The notes below the pieces were generated by a model, which worked only from the letters and a program-made list of their open reading frames with translations, made no database searches and was not told where the DNA came from. Positions 21,103 to 32,674 of a stretch of DNA of 64,000 nucleotides are shown in pieces. The translations under genes and the position numbers were made by a program. Within the stretch, counting starts at the first letter, position 1; every line of letters starts with the position of its first letter. This DNA comes from Knufia peltigerae (lineage: Eukaryota > Ascomycota > Eurotiomycetes > Chaetothyriales > Trichomeriaceae): contig JAPDRN010000122.1 of NCBI GenBank assembly GCA_030247855.1, forward strand, positions 1 through 64,000, written 5' to 3'.

Positions 21103-22296
21103 ATGACTGGCCCTCCTCGCATTGCTATTATTGGAAGCGGCCCTGCTGGCCTTTCTTTGGCCAAATTGCTTCAAGTTTCCGGCATTCCTTGCAAAGTGTT
21201 TGAGCGCGACAACGGTCTGCATGACGGAGACCACCAAAATGGTTGGGTTAAATTGTACCCTCAGACCGGTCAACTCGCTCTACGTGAAGCCGGGCTCTTC
21301 GAGGCGTTCAGGAGGCTTTCCAATTCTGAAAGCGAAGTTTTGAAAATCCTCCGACCCAATGGGACACCGATTCTTGATGAGAACAACACGAAAGAGAATA
21401 AACGACGACACCACCCGTCTTTTGACCAGCCCAGAATCGATTATACCAGACTACGCAATTTGCTCCTCGAGTCCCTTCGCCCGAAGACGGTGGTCTGGGG
21501 AAGAAAGCTTGTGGCGGTGGAGAATTCACCCTCGAGCCCAAGAAAGTACGATCTTCTCTTTGAGGACAGTACTGAAGAGGATTTCGACCTGGTGGTGGGA
21601 GCTGACGGGGCACATTCTACGGTCCGGCCACGGATGACCCACCATCGTCCAGTCTATTCAGGAATCACGACTGTTCAATTTTGGGCCACCGAAGTCAAAG
21701 AATGGCATTCCTGGCTCACGGAATTTGTGGGGAACGGGTCCTGCTTCATGTTTGATAAAGGCCGCGCCATGGAAGCACGTAGGATCGGCGATGACAGCAT
21801 CCAACTCACGGTGAGTGTTCGACAGGCCGAAGGTTGGCTGGACAAATGCGGCGTCGACTGGTCTCTACCCGAGGAGGCCAAGAGGAAATACCTCGAAACC
21901 TTCTTCAAGGACTGTGCGGAGGATCTGAAACTAGCCTGCCTCGACTGCACCGACCGAATGATGAGGAGGAAGGTGTACATGCCGCCGCCTGCCGGGACGC
22001 GGTGGGAGAGTACCCCGGGCCTCACGCTCGTGGGCGACGCGGCTCACCTGATGCCACCTTTTGCGGACTTGGGGGTCGATCAAGCCATGAACGATGCCTT
22101 GAAGCTGGCTCGGGCCCTCTCATCCAACGAGAGGACGCCTGCTGGCCTCGCGAGGGGGGTCAGAGAGTATGAAGGGGAGATGTTGGTGCGTGGGGAGCAC
22201 GTGGCCCGGACAGCGTGGGAAGTGTTTGAAAGCCACTTTAGTGCCAATGGTGGAGAGAAGTTTGTTGGCCGCGTGCTGAGTGGTGGTGGGAAGTAA
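21103..22296 (+). CDS. FAD-dependent monooxygenase, TetX-like
   Basis: Single-exon gene for a 397-residue class A flavin monooxygenase. The ATG at 21103 gives MTGPPRIAIIGSGPAGLSLAK with the FAD-binding GxGxxG right at the N-terminus; upstream in-frame sequence lacks an ATG. The DG motif appears as VVGADGAHSTVRPR and the GD motif as LTLVGDAAHLMPP. These enzymes hydroxylate aromatic or polyketide substrates using NADPH and O2. The stretch after the GD motif reads FADLGVDQAMNDALKLA, whereas the family usually has FAGxGxN; Gly-to-Asp and Asn-to-Asp changes there may affect flavin contacts. It converges with the phenol-hydroxylase-like gene and is divergent from FMN reductase copy 1. A role in tailoring the PKS product is inference. 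Confidence 0.88.
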   Translation: MTGPPRIAIIGSGPAGLSLAKLLQVSGIPCKVFERDNGLHDGDHQNGWVKLYPQTGQLALREAGLFEAFRRLSNSESEVLKILRPNGTPILDENNTKENKRRHHPSFDQPRIDYTRLRNLLLESLRPKTVVWGRKLVAVENSPSSPRKYDLLFEDSTEEDFDLVVGADGAHSTVRPRMTHHRPVYSGITTVQFWATEVKEWHSWLTEFVGNGSCFMFDKGRAMEARRIGDDSIQLTVSVRQAEGWLDKCGVDWSLPEEAKRKYLETFFKDCAEDLKLACLDCTDRMMRRKVYMPPPAGTRWESTPGLTLVGDAAHLMPPFADLGVDQAMNDALKLARALSSNERTPAGLARGVREYEGEMLVRGEHVARTAWEVFESHFSANGGEKFVGRVLSGGGK

Positions 22297-22399
22297 GCGA
22301 GGGAAAGTTCTAACAATGTTGTTCGTACTCTTCTTCTAGTCAGTGAGTAAGCCAGCAGAATCGACGACGACGATGACAACAGCAACAACAAAAACAACA

Positions 22400-22423
22400 C
22401 AGCAGCAGCAGCAGCAGCAGCAG
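22400..22423. repeat. (CAG)8 microsatellite
   Basis: Eight perfect CAG units inside a CAA/CAG-rich stretch (about 22355-22430) between the converging 3' ends of two monooxygenase genes; therefore in 3' untranslated or spacer DNA, not coding in the models given here. Confidence 0.9.
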
Positions 22424-22589
22424 CGAAGGAGTACCAACCAGCAAGGATATCAGGGCAAAGTAATAATCACAATACCAATAATAATACCAATACTCAGGAC
22501 CGATACCAAATACCTACACCTCCCAATCCCTGTCTATCCATCATACGAGTCTTCACCTCGTTCTCGTCCTGACTGTCCCGTTTGCTTCG

Positions 22590-24935
22590 CTACTGAACGA
22601 CAAACACCTCAGCCCCGGCACCAGTCTTGTCGATCGGCTTCTGAAGACCGTCGATCACTGCCTCGACAAGATCCTGCGCTGCGGCCCCCTCGGTGGCTTT
22701 GACGTGGACAGAGTGTCGGTCATCTTGTTCGACGGATTCATTTGTGGGTGTAGCGATGCTGCTACTAGACTCGACCGACGAACTTTCCGCACCATCCTCT
22801 TGAACGCCGACGTCCACCGTTGTCCGAGAAGACACACCGGCGTTGGTCTCGGCGGATTTCTTCGTGGCGGCGACCTGCTGCCGCGTCCTCAACAACTCTG
22901 CCAACGCGGCCCTCAGCGCCTCGGCCGGGTCGTCGCTCATGTCGGCGCAGCGCCACGCGACGAAATTGTCCGGCCTCACGAGCACCGCACCCCCGGCGCG
23001 CACCTCCTTCAACCCGGCCCACGCGTCCATCTGGTCCAGACACAGGCCCTTTGGTCTTGTGATGTCCCTGGCCCGAATCTGCGCCGTGTCGACCTTCACA
23101 CCCATGTCCTTGCCCACGCTCTCGGCGGCGTCGACCCACCCCCTGCCGTCCTCGTCGGTGATGAGTACGAAGTCCGCAGCCCCAGCCCCAGCCCCAGCCG
23201 CGGACCCCGTCACGAGGTCGTGTGTGCTCACGACTTTGCCGTCGCGAATGATCCACGCGTGAGGCAGCCTGTGACCTGGTCTCGTGGTGGGCACGTAAAC
23301 CTGGCCCTCGGGATCGACGGGGGGCGCTGGCGTGCCGTCGGCCACGAGCACACCACCAGCTCCCACGCGCGCATAGTCGAAGCCCAACTCGATGTTGTGA
23401 GCCGTGTACTCGACGTTTTGGGTGTGGAGGACGCGGCGGACGTGGTGCAAGGCCGCGCGGCCGCGGTCGCTGTCCTCGAACAGCTGGGCGAAGCGAGCGT
23501 GGTTCATCTCCTTTTGTCCCGGCACCAGGCCGACGGCCGCGGTCAGAACGTTCATGTTGCTGAAACTGAAAAACGCCCAGTCGCTGTTGCGGATGCCGAT
23601 CGGTCTTCGTTCGGCCTCGTAGCTGTCGAGCAAGCTCGGCGAGGACTTGCCCTGGACCACGAACGCCAGTTTCCACGCGAGATTGAGCGCGTCCTCGATG
23701 CCCGTGTTCAGACCCAAGCCTGAGGCAGGGGGACGACGGTGCGCCGCGTCGCCCGCGATGAAGACGCGGCCTTGTCTGTCAACACCAGAAGGCGAGTGGC
23801 TGCGGTACCGGTCGGCCACGACGCGGTCGAGAACCCAGTGGTTCACATGCATCACGTCCATTTCCAGATCTGGGAGCTTGAGGAGTTGGCGGATCCGAGC
23901 GGGCAGAGCGCCCGTGTCGAAGCGTTTGTTGTCCGTCATGGGGAACCCGAACGTCAAGACCCATTCTTCGGAGTGTCTGCCCCATGTCGGTCCCATTTGG
24001 AGCAGAGCGCCGCAGTCGAGATGAGCCATGGAGCCTCCTTCGGGGTTGATGAAGTGAGTGATGAGTGTGCGGTCTGTTTAAAGAACGAAACCAGTTAGTT
24101 TTACGGATTCCAAAAAAAGTCTCCCCAGAAACGAACGAACAGAAACTTGGGGAAAACCTACCATCCCAGTAATCCGACAAATCAGCCTTGAAATGAGTCG
24201 AGACGAAATCAATGATACCAGCCAGGCCTTCCATGTTGATGCCGAGTTTCTTGGTCGACATTTTGCCGCCATCGCACGCCACGACGTACTGGGACCGGTA
24301 TTTGATGGGGCTCCCGTCGGCCTTGGTGGTGACGGTGACAATGACATGGTCGTCGAATTCTTCCCAATCGTTGACGGCCGTGTTGAAAAAGATGCCGTTT
24401 GGGTTTCGTTCTTCAGCCACACGACGAAGAATGGGCTCCAATCTCAAAAGGGGTAGATTTGACGATGAAACCGCCGAGTCACGTCTAGAATTGATTGTTG
24501 GGGTTAGAGAATGTTATTCCCTCTACTGATTGATTGAAATTTGTAGAGCGGTGGAATTTGGTAGGAGATGAGAGTAACTCACCCATATGCTTCGGACATG
24601 GAACTACTAGGGCCCCCCCCGGCAGCGTTCATATAACTCAACAACCGACGATCAAACGGACCATCACCACCCAAGGTCGTTCGCCACTCGACCCGGCTCA
24701 TATTGTGGAGGGGAGCCGATTGCGCCGTGACCTCATCGTACAGACCATGTTGTCGAAAGGTCTCGATGGTTCGCTGGTTCAGGTAATGCGCCTTGGGGAG
24801 GATGGAAGTCGAAGGGTGTTTTTCGAACAAGACGTGAGGGACTTTGTAGGTGGACAAAAAACATGACAGAGAAAGACCGACGCCACCTCCGCCGATGATG
24901 ACGACGGGAACGTCTATGATGGGTGTTGTGGACAT
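22590..24935 (-). CDS. Phenol-hydroxylase-like FAD monooxygenase
   Basis: Three exons: 24935-24583, 24484-24162 and 24073-22590, with introns of 98 and 88 bp; the product is 719 residues. It is a class A flavin monooxygenase of the phenol 2-monooxygenase/TfdB group. Visible motifs are the N-terminal VVIIGGGGVGLSLS, the DG motif VVACDGGKMSTKK, and the GD motif FIAGDAAHRRPPASGLGLNT followed by EDALNLAWKLA. After the catalytic part comes a thioredoxin-like C-terminal domain (around VLITDEDGRGW to LVRPDNFVAWR), as in phenol hydroxylase. The last ~90 residues are a Ser/Val/Glu-rich tail unlike the family. A Gly-Ala run (AAGAGAGAAD, near 23190) comes from a CCCCAG-type DNA repeat in exon 3. Expected role: ring hydroxylation of an aromatic intermediate. 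Confidence 0.88.
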
Positions 24936-26333
24936 TGTTGTGGACTAATGGATGGACGAGTAGATGGATGAACGTGAATTGCTGTGTTCCTCCTTCAAGT
25001 CAAGTTCAAAGAACCAGAAAAAGGGAACAAATGTTAGAGAGAAAGTGCTTGTATCAAGATTCACCTTGGCTGTTCCTTTGATATATGTATGATGAGATAT
25101 TACCTTGGGCTTTTGTACTTATACTCTCACCGTATCTCCGTACTGCAGGTAACATGAAATATCACCGCAACCCTGACCCAGTTTAGAATAGGATCAGGAC
25201 AAGCGTTGTCGATGACGGGACATTGAAAACTAGACCTAGTGATCTGACTTTCTCAGGTGATTGTAATCATGCATGACTCTCGGTAGGTTTCACAGCATCA
25301 AGGAGGGAGAACAAAGTACAGAGAGCAAGAAAGCCGTTGTCAGGCCATTCTCACATTTCAGCGTTACTGAAGCGTCCAATACCCACAATCTTACCAACAC
25401 CCCGAAATTGTACGAAACCAGAAACTCAAGATACACGTATAGACCTACCTAGGTGGCTTGTTGAAAGGTGAAGGATGAAAGAAGGGGCCCGAAAAGGAAA
25501 ATCCAAAAACACCACTGTTCGGCCCATTTTCTTTGGTCGCCGGTGTAAGCTTGTGTACGGAGAACAACACCGGGTTTTTATCCGGCGCCTTTTTTTCTGT
25601 TGCTGTCTTGAAACGATAATAGAATACCTAGGTAGGTGAAAATCAGGCCGGTGTCTCGTAGGTCATGGACGGATGATATTCTGAAGGGTGGTTATCGTTT
25701 GCCGGAAGATTCATGCAACTGTGTAAATCAGTAGAAATAATGAGGGAGGATCTCAAAAAAGGGGGAGGGTTTAGTGCCAAGAACATTACCTAATTCACAG
25801 CCTTGTGCTGGCGATTGACCCTGACAAGATACAACACAACATACTCCGTCCTCTGTAAATTTAATAGATATGTGAGCATCGGTTGTATGAGGCCTAATAA
25901 TGCTCATAATATCTTACGCGTATAGAATGTGTATTGAGAACCAGCATCCTATAGATATACCCTGCGGCCTACCTATGGAGTATCAGATAGGTTAATGGAC
26001 CAAGGCTGTGCGCTTCCCACAAGGCTGGTGAATTGCTCTGGGACACTTCGATACATGACCAAAGGAGACATTGATATTCTTGTGATAACACGATATATGA
26101 TATAGCACTAAGTTCCAAATTTATACCTTTGAATATCAACTCATGAAGTCCAATCAACCGTCAAATCAAACCAAATCATAACATAAAAGTGCATCATCAA
26201 CGCCTATGGGATAACACAACATGCACTCATGTAACAAAAAAATCTCGAAAAAAATCCAGGGTAGGAAAACCCATGTCTTCGTCAAGCCAATACCCCGTCC
26301 CCGGCCCTGTAACCAACAACAAAATATCCAATC
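24936..26333. other. 1.4-kb AT-rich spacer
   Basis: This contains the promoter of the phenol-hydroxylase-like gene at its left and the 3' untranslated region of the FAS beta gene at its right. It is AT-rich, with stop codons in all frames. Two CCTAGGTAGG-type motifs are at 25442-25456 and 25624-25638. No gene is supported. Confidence 0.6.
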
Positions 26334-29300
26334 TCAAAGATGTAAGCCCTGCTCCAATACCTCCTTCAGCTCAGGACTCTGTGTCAGTCTATATGCTTCC
26401 TCAATGTACGACTGATCCAGTGAGAATCTCTCGGCCATGACGTTAGGTACCCACTTGCCCACCAATTTGTCGGGTCGGATGTTGCTTTCCACAATACGCT
26501 TCTGCAGAAATTTGCGGTAGGAATGGACACCACTTCTCAAGAGGGAAGAGTGGAAAGGCACGTCGATGCCCTTGAGCGGGATGGTGGCGGTGCCTCGTTC
26601 CAATTCGATCGGCTTGGGGAGTTTCTTGGTGGCTTCGACACATTTGGCGATGTACGCCCGGAGCTCACCGTTGAGCAGGTCTACCGGTCTGATGGCTTCG
26701 GCCACCAGGTGTCCAGCCTCGGGACTTCTGGAGAGATGGTTCAAAACCATAGATAGCGTATGAAGATTCTCCATCTGTTAGGGGAAACTTGTCAGAGTTG
26801 ACGCAAGAAGTTTGTTGGGACTGGTGGACTTACCGTGCCTGCACAAACATACTGCTCGCCTTCAACGTTGTAATTCACAATCTCGAGAAGTGCCAGACTC
26901 TCGCCGGCGATCAAGCCAACGACCACGTTGAGGCCCTTTTCATTGAATCCTGTCCGACGTCAGTGTTTGAGGAAAGGCAACTACTGCACCACCCAAACTT
27001 ACCTTTACCAACTCGTTTGGGATTGGCCGCCGCCATCGAATAACCAGTCTGGCCATGTTCGTCTCGGTCCATGGAAACTTGCATGCTCAGTCCACGGTAA
27101 AACACCACATCCATAAGGTCGTGAATAGACAAAAAGCCCGAGAATGCTGACAGGGAGCCATACTCTCCAAGAGAGTGCCCTGCAAACGTGGCGTCATCTT
27201 GAATGAGACCGTTGGCCCGCATGTCCTCGAACGTGGCCTTTTGCAAGATGAGGATCGCAGGCTGAGCAAACTGGGTCGAGAAGAGCAAGCCGCGAGGCTC
27301 GGAGAAGACATATGATCTTGTGGTTGATGTCAAGCCGGGCAAAACGGGTCGGCTGATGCTCGACCCATCGGGAAGTGGTGTCTCGATTTGCATGGCCATG
27401 TAGTTTTCGCGGATCTTCCGACCTCTTTTGCCGCCAAAGTGCACGGTCAACGACTTGGGGTTGTTGCGAACTATATCCAGAATTGACCAGCCTAAATTAT
27501 GGCACGTCGCGTCAGTCAATATCTTTGAAAGTCAAGTCATCGTACTCACCATAAGTCTCGGAGAGATATCCGTCCACGTCGTCCCAGACAGCTTTGGCAA
27601 CAGGGCTGCTGTTGTAAAGATCCATGCCCATGCCTTTGGACTGGCTGCCTTGGCCAGTGAAGACGTATGCTGTCGAAGCCTGTGCGACTTCTGCCTCCGC
27701 CTCGAGCACAGTTTCATCAGTGTCCTCGTTGTACGCGGATACTTTCACCCGCATTCTGCCTTCAATCATTCCCACGTGCTGCAAACGGACATTGAGCTTG
27801 TCTTCAGGGAGAACCATGCCCGTGAATGTTGCCGACCATCGGTACAGCCGCCGCAGGTCACCATCAGCGGCCAAATGTTCTAGAGCACTTGCTGCGACTG
27901 CCGAAGTATACATTCCGTGGGTGATGGTACCGGGCAACTCGGCCCAGTCTGCAAACAGAGGTGACACGTGGATAGGGTTGTAATCCTTGGAAACTCTCGC
28001 GTACCTCTCATTGCTGCTGGGGATTTGTACCTCGACCGTGCCGTCATCCGACCAGCCAGGGTGTCGAAGGTCGCTCTGTACCGTGGTCGATGACGCCTTG
28101 CGCTCCAGGAAGTCCATGACTGGATTGCCCACACAATCACTGTCGTAGAAGTCGACCTTGCCGATTTCTTCGAACTCGGTGTCAGACTTCCGAGCAAGGA
28201 CGGTGCCAGACACTGACATGCTCTTGAAGACGTTTCGCTTCTTCCAAGTGACATTTGATTGCAGCTGGAACAGTAACGTGGTACCGACGAGTGAAGTGGT
28301 CGAGTCATGAGGCTGAAACCACTCTCGGTCGTGGAGAATAGCTTCATCCTGTCGAGATGAGATTTCGATCATCATGTCCTGTTCTTGTTTGTGTTTGAAG
28401 GTTGAAGAGAAGTCATTGAACTTGCCCTTGAACAAGAACGTCGATCGAACAGTCATCACTGATTTCCCGTCGCGCATCACCTCTGCTTCGACGACGACAT
28501 ATTTTCCTGCCTCTTCGATGTAGATTTCTCTCACTCTTGAGGTGGCCGAGACAAGGTCACCAATCCTGAGCGCCGACGCGCCTTTGGTGTACTCGAATGA
28601 ATTGGACTGGTGTACCAAGCAAAGCAAATCACCGTCAATGTCTCGCAAGACCAAAGGCTTGGTGATGACATCCCACACGACAACGATACCAAAACCGATG
28701 GGGAACACTGCTGAGTCGCCACATACCACAGGCCCATTCGAATATGATTGTCCAACAGTAGAAAGGAAATTCTGATACATGTCGTAGGTAAGCACCATCT
28801 CTTTCCCTGAGAAGCTGCTGTGGACAGTTGCGCCGGGGTCAAGCTCCTGATCGAACCATAGCTTGCTATAGAATGACTTGATATTGAGGTTGCGACCCTG
28901 CATGACCTCGCTGAATGTCCAAGGGCTCTTGTCAGTCTGTAACTCGAACTCAAATGGCAAGGCAATATAATCATCTCTGTATGAACTTGGCTGTCGAAGC
29001 TCCACTGCCAAAGTCATGTTGTCTTTGCATGAGATCTCTGCGAGAATCTCAGGTCCGAGGCCGTTATCCTTTTCAAGAAGCACCTTACCGGCCTCTCTAT
29101 CGATAGACAGTGAAGCTCCAGACCGGGGTTCCAGGATACGCCGAAGGGGACTGACTTTATAAGAGCCGTCCCGAATGATGTGATCCGAGCCAAACAAAGC
29201 ACGAAGAAGAGTGGAGGAGTTGCTGCATCTCCCGGCAAGAAAAGAGGATGGGAACTGGTTGGCTATTCTGTTCGCGGAGAACAACTGGGTCTGAGAACCG

Positions 29301-32300
29301 GGACTCTTGCACACAAATGGCGTCTCCATTGTTGTCGGTGCGCTCGAGGTTGGCGAAGCCAGCGCCCAGGAATCTGGAGTCCCGCTGCCGCTTTGCACCA
29401 AGCTTTCATCGTCGGAGAGTGGTGTAATGGGCCTGCCATACTGTTCGCCCAAGATTTTCTCGACATGGGAATGTGCAATCACATCGAGAATGTCCTGTGC
29501 TGATTCGTCGCATCTGTGAGAGTACTGTGCTGCAACTGGTCCGTGGAGGATGCAAACTCTCCCTGCATCACGGTCAACGACGGCATCGATATCCTCAGAC
29601 TGCCACAGGGAATCCTTTTTGAAATAGTACTCGAAGTTATCATCAAGGACAGGGATAAAGTTGACAGGTTTTTGGCCACGCGATCTCGATCTGAGAAGGA
29701 AGAAGGCCGAATCCTCTGGATTCAAAATCGTCGTTGAAGCCTCCGGACAGGAGCTTGCGAAATTGGCCAGGAATGTGCGTGGATCGTCCAGAACGGCCGG
29801 TGATAGCTCGATCCGATCATCATGTGGCAGTCTTTGCAAGGCGCGGCAAGTGAAATCGTAGACGAAAGTGGCGTACGAAGGGTCGATCCACCGTTTCTGA
29901 TGAGATACGTACATCAAGCTGACCATACGCTCTAGGACTTCCGTGTAGGTCATCTCTGCTACCTCGGCTACTTTGCCAGCCGACGTCCTTCCGAACCAAG
30001 GCTTAGCAAAGTCAGCGTTAAGCCTCTGGATAATGGTGTCTTTGCTCTTGAGCAACTTTGGAAGGCGCTCTTTTCGGGGAAGGCTGAAAATCTTTCTGTC
30101 CATCTCAGCCCAGAAAAGAACTCCACGATTTGCGATCTTATGAATTGGTTGCCCCATTTCTGACTGAACCGTGACAATGCCGCCGGTTGCAGCTCTGTAG
30201 CTTTTTTCCCAGTCCGAATCAGGGACGCCTGAAGCCTGACAAATGAGAAGTTTGCTTTCCAAGGAGGTGTACGCCTCTTGAGCGACCATCATACGGCTGC
30301 CCAACAAAACGCCATCAAAGGGCATAAAAACGTAGCCGAACCGAGAAGCCCAAGCACCTGTCAGGTAGGGATAAGTGTCCTCGGCGCCACCGAAGCCACT
30401 TCCGGCAACGAGAATGATGTTACTTTGTCTCCGGATGGCACCGTATAGATTGAGAATAGGTGCGTGAAAGTCTTCATACGAATGATGTCCACCTCCTCGG
30501 CCTCCAGTCCATTGAAGGATGATTGGAAAGTTCGGATGAGCCTTGGCAATGTCGATTACATCTCTGATGGCTGACGAAGAACCAGGTTTAAAGGAGATGT
30601 GTTTGATTCCGAGCGTGTTGATGTATTCGGCCACGATATCAGCAGAAGGAATGCCAGCTCCAATTGTGAGACCATGAATAGGTAGTCCCTTCCTAGACAG
30701 CTTGCGTAGCGTAGCGATCTGCCAGCTCAAAGTGTGCGGGCTTGCATAGATGACATTGCAAGTGACACCTCGTCCGGCTGGGAGGCTTTCCACAAGCTTC
30801 TCAATCGCCGAAGACATGGCTTCAGCATTGTAGAAACCACCTGCAGCTAACTCGACGTGGTAACCAGCTTTCATGATGGAGGAGACGAAGTCCCAATGGG
30901 TTGTTGTGGGTGTCATACCAGCAACCATCACGGGCGGGCAGCTCAGCAGTTGACTCAATTTCGTCTGCATAACCCAGTCACCGTTGCTAGAGCGCGCAAG
31001 GCGTGGCTGGAATTGCTTGCCCCAAGACTCAATCGGTGCCGCTGAGGTCAGTAGAATTGAGGAGTAGAAATCAGCAGCAGTGGCAGCTTCGGCCCGGACA
31101 TCGAGATTGGTAACATCGATGATGCGGACACCTTCGCCTTCTTTCACTTTCATCACAAGATCACCGATGCCAACGTCAAACGCCAAGATGTGAGTTGCTT
31201 GAGGCAGTTTCAAGGCAGCAGGCCATTGACATTGTTCACATGCAATAGCATCCACTAGAACATCGACGAGGTTGTCAGTGCTGCTGTCTCTGAGGTCATC
31301 GGCTGTCTTGCTATGATAAACAGGGATTGCCAAACAAGTCTTGGTCATTAACATATTGCGGAGACGTAGCTTGACTTTCTCGGCTGCAGTCGATAAATAG
31401 CTCGTATGGAACGGGGCGCTGATGGGTAGAAACTGATGATGAATTACAGGCTTCCGGCTGCTGAACGGGACGCGACTCTGATCGAGTCCATCCTTTGCTT
31501 TTAAAGAGCGGAAGTATGAGTTCATATGAACCAGTGAAGTGACAGGCCCTGCTAGGACAAAGTTATCGCGGGCGTTCTCGAGTGCCAGGAGTAGTTGATC
31601 TTCTGATTTCAAATTCTTGTTGAACTTTGCAAGGAGTGCCTCGACACGGAGTCGATCTAAGCCTCGCACACTCAGCATCGATGATGGCTGACCCTCACCA
31701 TTTTCAAGACACTCTTTCACGAGAGCAGCCGAAACAGACGAGGCGGGCCTGGCCTGATGGCAGTAGAAGCCTAGCCAAAACAAGAGTTCGATTGCTTGTC
31801 TCGAAATGTCGTAGAAGGATTCCCATGACTCTGCCAACGAGATCGCTGCCGCAATGACAAGACCTTGAGAATGTCCAGTTGTGCCACGTATATGGGCTCT
31901 GAGCTCCCCAGGGGTCAGGCCTAACACCTGACAAGTCGCCGAATATTGTGCCAAGCTCAGTAAGCCAATGATAGGGAAGCTGACCGGAGCTTGAGAGATG
32001 AAGTCGGTATTAGGGATCTTCGAAGGGTTCTGCAGCCAGGTACTAAGTTCAATATAGCGTCCGCAGTAGTGATCTTCGGTCTCGGGTAGCCGACAGAGCT
32101 TGTAAAGCAACGGCGACGCAACTTCATCGATGAGCTGTGCAATGAATGGTTTGTATGTGGAGTACAGGGTGGCCAAAGAAGCTACGCATCTTGGATTATT
32201 AGTACCTTGTCCTCCAAACACTGCAAACAAGTTCGCCTGGTCTTGTTCCGCAAGATCCAATAGGGCGCTTGGTGGCGTCTTGATTCCAACACATCTGGAC

Positions 32301-32674
32301 CTGGCGGTGTAAAAAGCACAGAAAAGGTCCCTGCGAATATTGGCGGTGACTGGAAGAGAGCTTATCAGCAGGTGGACATCATTGTCCTTGAGAAAGTTCT
32401 TTTCAAAAGTCCTCAATAAGCATTGTAGAATCGTAGAAGAGGCATTATTCTCAACCAGGAAGCCGAGAAATCTAAGAATAAGCTCTTCCGCTGAGGATGG
32501 TTCGGCCACATCTGGTTGGGTGGGATGGGAGAGCGCGTGTAGGAACACGTCCCTCTGCCATCTGACCTGAGGAACAAGATCTGCGTCGATGGACAAAGTA
32601 TGGCCAATATGTTTGAATAGGAGAGGGAGCTTGACAATATCCGTGGGTGTGGACGACTTCATTTTGGTGGTCAA
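26334..32674 (-). CDS. Fatty acid synthase beta subunit, cluster-dedicated type
   Basis: Four exons: 32674-27550, 27491-27003, 26949-26834 and 26774-26334 (introns 58, 53 and 59 bp); product 2056 residues, near full size for fungal FAS beta. Domain order: acetyltransferase (about 150-480, Ser269 in GTTGHSQG), enoyl reductase (about 580-1000, starting PPVMVAGMTPTTTHWDF, with GGRGGGHHSYEDF for FMN/NADPH), dehydratase (to about 1660, His1569 in DYNPIHVSPLF) and malonyl/palmitoyl transferase (about 1668-2050, GQGSQSKGMGM and Ser1815 in FAGHSLGEYG). All catalytic motifs are intact, so it should build a saturated acyl chain with the divergent alpha subunit. The neighbouring SAT-bearing PKS suggests a role like HexB/StcK (hexanoate supply) rather than primary lipid synthesis; that is inference. 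Start may be 32674 or the in-frame ATG at 32662. Confidence 0.93.

Noticed and set aside
21103..22296. Bacterial tetracycline-resistance gene acquired by transfer
   Set aside because: The TetX-like fold is common among fungal monooxygenases, and nothing in local composition suggests recent transfer.
22704..23723. 339-codon plus-strand open frame
   Set aside because: It is the antisense shadow of the GC-rich phenol-hydroxylase-like exon, with Arg-rich, motif-free sequence.
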